Positions 20,635 to 23,391 of a DNA stretch of 23,391 nt are shown piece by piece. Where the stretch lies: the NCBI GenBank assembly GCA_049303335.1, contig JBAQNA010000029.1, forward strand, positions 1 through 23,391, written 5' to 3'. The notes under the pieces are model-generated. The model had not been told where the DNA came from, did not search any database, and was given only the letters and a program-made list of their open reading frames with translations. The position numbers and the translations under genes were made by a program. Within the stretch, counting starts at the first letter, position 1. The number at the start of each line of letters is the position of its first letter. The DNA is from DAIDAN01 sp049303335. Lineage in GTDB: Archaea; Aenigmatarchaeota; Aenigmatarchaeia; Aenigmatarchaeales; DAIDAN01.

Positions 20635-20706
20635 TTTTTAAATAGGCTTTACAATCTATAATCAGAAAGAACGATACTAAAAGGGAGGTATCGGAACCGT
20701 AGGTTC
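20635..20706 (+). promoter_or_regulatory. Promoter and structured leader of array gene 2
   Basis: TTTTTAAATA (20635-20644) implies a leader of about 50 bases. The leader holds GGAGGTATCGGAA (20684-20696), which resembles a strong ribosome-binding site but is 24 bases from the ATG. The hairpin GAACC-GTA-GGTTC (20694-20706) between them would bring the effective spacing to about 10 bases. Confidence 0.45.
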
Positions 20707-20711
20707 TAATT

Positions 20712-21071
20712 ATGCCATTGAAAAAAATACGCGGATTCCTGGGTTCTGCAGAAGAGATAGTGGAAGACCTGATTCTTATCTTGCTAAGCATTTTCGTGAT
20801 AATTCTCGCGATATCCGCGCTCGCTGTTCTTGCTTCGCAGCCAACATCTGACAGGACAGCGGTAATAGCGCAGATTATTCCGCAGCTGTCGTTCCTCGCA
20901 AGGGCGGAGTATTTCGCGGCTCTGATGCTGCCTTGGGTTTTGATGATAATCGGCTTGCTGATAGCGCGCGAGCTCTGGATGATGAGAAAAAGCATCCACG
21001 GCCTGCACGTCGAGGTTCTTATGCGCAGGATGCGCGAGGAAAAGCCTGCTGTGGGAAGAAGAAAGAGATGA
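20712..21071 (+). CDS. Small two-helix membrane protein in the array
   Basis: The product is 119 residues. Two hydrophobic helices (about 19-43 and 68-88) are separated by a polar loop, with a basic cytoplasmic C-terminus (RRMREEKPAVGRRKR). It does not share the VYG/FLE motifs of the other array members, so it is a different family, perhaps an accessory subunit. It lies 86 bases after array gene 1 with its own promoter. Confidence 0.65.
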   Translation: MPLKKIRGFLGSAEEIVEDLILILLSIFVIILAISALAVLASQPTSDRTAVIAQIIPQLSFLARAEYFAALMLPWVLMIIGLLIARELWMMRKSIHGLHVEVLMRRMREEKPAVGRRKR

Positions 21072-21250
21072 AATATTCGGATGCAATCTGTTTTCCGGTT
21101 ATGTTTCAAAAACTCAAGAAGTGTTTTCTAAATTATATTCGTTGAAATGCTTACTGCAAGGGATGTGCTTCCGCAGTCAGAACGGTTTCTCGTCGAATAA
21201 ACATCGATACTACGATTCCGTTTTTCATTTCATCGCTATCGTCCGCAAAC

Positions 21251-21260
21251 ACTTAAATAT
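21251..21260 (+). promoter_or_regulatory. Probable TATA box of the 21309 gene
   Basis: ACTTAAATAT lies about 57 bases before the ATG and predicts a leader of about 28 bases. The preceding spacer (21072-21250) contains a second TATA-like AATTATAT near 21131 without a convincing gene. Confidence 0.4.
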
Positions 21261-21308
21261 CTGCTTCTTCATTATTTCCATAGGTTTGTTTCATAACAGG
21301 CAATTTTT

Positions 21309-21815
21309 ATGGTAACACCGATTGACGCGATAATAATTAGCTGGCGCGAAGCGGGGCTGCCTCTTCTTTTCCTGTGGATGCTCACCCTTGCGATCGTCTA
21401 CGGCGTGCTCTCGCACACGAAACTGCCGAACTCGAATTCCGCGCGCGGCGTGATTTCGATAGTTGCCGCGTTCCTTGTGTTGTTCGCTGCCGCGGCAACG
21501 CAGGTCACGGCCTTTTTGAGCTCGATAGTGACTTCGTTTGTGGCGATAGCCTTCGGACTTTTGCTGATAATAATCTTCCTTGAAATGACGGGAACGAAAA
21601 TCGCGGACAAGCACGTGTTTTCCGCTCATCCGAGATTTTTCGCAACGATAATAATCCTGATAGGCGTTGCGATTTTCGTCGGCGCGGCGCAGGTGACCGG
21701 CCTTTTCAACTTCAACATAATAATTTCCGACACGATACTCGGAATGGTGTTTTTCCTCGCGATAATAATTGTCGCGATGTGGGCGCTGATGAAGGAAAAC
21801 GACGGAAAAAGCTAG
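21309..21815 (+). CDS. Five-helix membrane protein, array member 3
   Basis: The product is 168 residues. Helix 1 ends LAIVYGVLSH, helix 2 follows SARGVISIVAAF, helix 3 ends IIIFLEMTGTK; then a short soluble loop, helix 4 (FFATIIILIGVAIFVGAA), a polar hairpin and helix 5 (about 145-162). The same order and spacing of motifs appears at 21920 and 22477. No catalytic motif is seen. GC-rich codon use matches the core genome. A transport, pore-forming or structural role in the envelope is possible; none is established. Confidence 0.75.
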   Translation: MVTPIDAIIISWREAGLPLLFLWMLTLAIVYGVLSHTKLPNSNSARGVISIVAAFLVLFAAAATQVTAFLSSIVTSFVAIAFGLLLIIIFLEMTGTKIADKHVFSAHPRFFATIIILIGVAIFVGAAQVTGLFNFNIIISDTILGMVFFLAIIIVAMWALMKENDGKS

Positions 21816-21848
21816 GCTTGAGAATGCTGAAAAGCGCGGAACGGCAAA

Positions 21849-21891
21849 CTTATATATAAATATATTCAATAAAAAAGCGGAGATATCTGAA
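21849..21891 (+). promoter_or_regulatory. Promoter and leader motif of array member 4
   Basis: CTTATATATAAATATA (21849-21864) precedes GGAGATATCTGAA (21879-21891), which matches the leader motif of the 20712 gene at 11 of 13 positions. GAAAA (21889-21893) can pair with TTTTC (21912-21916) ahead of the ATG at 21920. Confidence 0.4.
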
Positions 21892-21919
21892 AAGAAAATG
21901 ATTAATGCGGGTTTTCAAT

Positions 21920-22459
21920 ATGGCTTTGGTTGAAGGAATCAATTTTTTGGAAAATTTAGAGTTCGCTAAGATAGTTCTGTGGCTGCTTTCTTTTGCGTTG
22001 GTTTATGGCTTGCTTTCACATATCGGAAAGAAAGGAATGCCTGAATCGAATGTTGCGCGAGGGATAATAGGGATAGTTGCTGCGTTTTTTGTTTTGCTTT
22101 CTGTTCCAACACAATTAATGACAGTACTTTCTTCAATGTCCACAGGTTTGGTTCTGTTGGTGATTGGTATTTTAGTGTTTATGGTGTTTATTGAGCTGGC
22201 TGGCGTCAAACTGGGGAAATATGAAGTAAAACAAGGAGTGCATGTGGAACATCAAGCAGGACAAAAAGTTTTTGAGAAACACTCACAATTCTTTGCTGTA
22301 TTGCTCATAATATTTGCAATATTAGTTTTTGTAGCAGCCGGCGGATTAAATTTGCTTGGTTTTAATATTCCATTAAATTCCTCAACATCAATGACTTTGT
22401 TGATATTAGGTGTAATTGTATTGGCAGTTTATTGGCTAATAAATGAAAAACAAAACTGA
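21920..22459 (+). CDS. Five-helix membrane protein, array member 4
   Basis: The product is 179 residues. ATG 21920 (MALVEG) is chosen by analogy with MALIF and MATIF of its paralogues; ATG 21905 in frame would add five residues. Helix 1 is WLLSFALVYGLLSH, then NVARGIIGIVAAF, VFMVFIELAGVK, a soluble loop of about 30 residues with several His, helix 4 (FFAVLLIIFAILVFVAAGG) and helix 5. It is closest to the 22477 product. Codon use is much more A/T-ending than in the 21309 gene, although the proteins are clearly related, so this copy has a separate history. Confidence 0.75.
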   Translation: MALVEGINFLENLEFAKIVLWLLSFALVYGLLSHIGKKGMPESNVARGIIGIVAAFFVLLSVPTQLMTVLSSMSTGLVLLVIGILVFMVFIELAGVKLGKYEVKQGVHVEHQAGQKVFEKHSQFFAVLLIIFAILVFVAAGGLNLLGFNIPLNSSTSMTLLILGVIVLAVYWLINEKQN

Positions 22460-22476
22460 ATAATTACGTGATAAAA

Positions 22477-23022
22477 ATGGCAACAATTTTTTCGGCTCTA
22501 CAGGGGTTTAGAATAGAACAGATACTCTTGTTTTTGCTATCTTTTGCAATAGTTTATGGCTTGCTGAAACAGTATAAAATACCCAAGTCAAATGCTGCAC
22601 AGGCTATGATTGGGCTAGCAATAGCTTTTTTGGTTATAATGGCTGCGTCTGCTTCGCCTGTTATAAACATTCTAAAAGAAATGTCAGCTAATTTAATAGT
22701 AGTTGCAGTAGGTATATTGATATTGATAATTTTTCTTGAAGTAGCCGGTGTAAAAGCGAATGTTGCTTACAAAAATCCAAAAGCTGTAAGTAAAGAAAAT
22801 CCTGAAGGATGGGATTCTAAACCCATTTCAATTTTTGAGCGCTACGGCTACGCCTTCGCCATCGTTCTCGGCATAATCGCAATACTAATTTTCATAAACG
22901 CTGGCGGCCTCGGCCTGATTGGAATGCAGAACATCAACCTCAGCGGCACGAGCACGATGACCGTGATATTCTTCATAATAATCCTGCTTGCGATATTCTG
23001 GCTTATCGGGGAGAAAGGCTGA
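22477..23022 (+). CDS. Five-helix membrane protein, array member 5 (compositionally chimeric)
   Basis: The product is 181 residues with the array motifs FLLSFAIVYGLLK, NAAQAMIGLAIAF, LIIFLEVAGVK, a soluble loop with SKENPEGWDSKP, helix 4 (YAFAIVLGIIAILIF) and helix 5. ATG 22477 follows GTGAT (22468-22472), a Shine-Dalgarno-like site, 17 bases after the preceding stop, so the two genes form an operon. Up to about 22835 the codons are AT-rich like the preceding gene; from about 22838 to the stop they are GC-rich like the 21309 gene. This points to recombination between paralogues or with another genome. Confidence 0.75.
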   Translation: MATIFSALQGFRIEQILLFLLSFAIVYGLLKQYKIPKSNAAQAMIGLAIAFLVIMAASASPVINILKEMSANLIVVAVGILILIIFLEVAGVKANVAYKNPKAVSKENPEGWDSKPISIFERYGYAFAIVLGIIAILIFINAGGLGLIGMQNINLSGTSTMTVIFFIIILLAIFWLIGEKG

Positions 23023-23134
23023 TTCTTCCGGGATACGGTTTCTGACGAAGTGGAATGATAAGGATTTAAGGTTTTGATGGGAAGTGCTTTGTCGCACAAT
23101 TAACAATATTTGACAGCTCATTCTATAGCTTGAT

Positions 23135-23391
23135 ATGAAAAAACAAAAGAGAAGAGCCAAGAAATACCCAAGAAATTGGAAAGACTACAAAGGCAGACGG
23201 AAGGCTTTGTCAGCGGACTTAACCGCTTCATCCCAAAACTTGAAAAGCCAGACCATTCAACCATAGGCAGAAGGGTAAGCAAAATGAAGCCAAAACTTGA
23301 CAATCAAACGGATGAGGATATTGTCATAGCAGTTGACTCCTCCGGAGTCAAGGTAACGAACAGGGTAGACTGGATGATGCATGTATGGAAG
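23135..23391 (+). pseudogene. DDE transposase (IS5-like), internally deleted and cut by the window end
   Basis: ATG 23135 encodes MKKQKRRAKKYPRNWKDY, a typical basic start of archaeal IS5-type transposases. At about 23189 the homologous reading jumps frame to RQTEGFVSGLNRFIP, then HSTIGRRVSKMKPKL and DIVIAVDSSGVKVTNR, which contains the first catalytic Asp. Roughly 60 residues expected between the two parts are missing and the join is out of frame, so this copy is inactive. The rest of the gene lies beyond the window. I could not identify a terminal inverted repeat in 23023-23134. Confidence 0.78.

Noticed and set aside
21121..21315. Short plus-strand frames in the spacer before the 21309 gene (including a 17-codon frame at 21147)
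   Set aside because: The TATA-like box near 21131 is at the wrong distance for 21147, the longer frame runs through the next gene's promoter and start, and neither resembles a known protein.

Overview
The window looks archaeal. Most coding regions start about 28-31 bases after a TATA-like box with little or no leader, while downstream cistrons carry GGTG/GTGAT Shine-Dalgarno motifs. The gene content also fits: a one-domain TadB/TadC-type pilus platform pair, a KaiC/RAD55 ATPase, an archaeal class III prepilin, a Hef-type helicase with a separate XPF-type nuclease, a DUF234-type ATPase and HEPN/MNT pairs. A DPANN-type archaeon (Micrarchaeota- or Diapherotrites-like) is my best guess, but only as inference.

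Layout. (1) 1-7000 is a pilus/secretion cluster: the 3' part of a type IV pilus ATPase, a surface glycosidase-like gene with unlike codon use, a KaiC-like ATPase, a pilin fused to a LamG domain, and two membrane platform proteins. A 100-bp MITE-like element with perfect 9-bp flanking duplications lies between the first two genes. (2) 7070-12569 is a DNA-repair and housekeeping block: Hef-like helicase, two small AT-rich minus-strand genes that look paralogous, XPF/Hef nuclease, a DUF460-like protein and two coiled-coil proteins. (3) 12570-18430 is an AT-rich accessory region: two convergent HEPN/MNT modules (one with a broken HEPN gene), a small zinc-binding protein, an unknown protein coupled to a GT4 glycosyltransferase, a membrane protein and a putative zinc-finger protein. 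(4) 18450-23022 is an array of small multi-pass membrane proteins, four of them clearly paralogous plus a truncated fifth, interrupted by a DUF234 ATPase gene. (5) From 23135 to the window end there is an internally deleted DDE transposase.

The most unusual signals are: a dispersed nested-palindrome repeat (outer TGCACG/CGTGCA stem enclosing two triloop hairpins), of which one copy sits inside the broken HEPN gene and another forms the last codons of the ATPase gene; the membrane-protein array, which shares a promoter/leader signature and contains a chimeric member; and dyad-containing direct repeats upstream of both HEPN/MNT modules. All family assignments come from reading motifs by eye; no database search was run.
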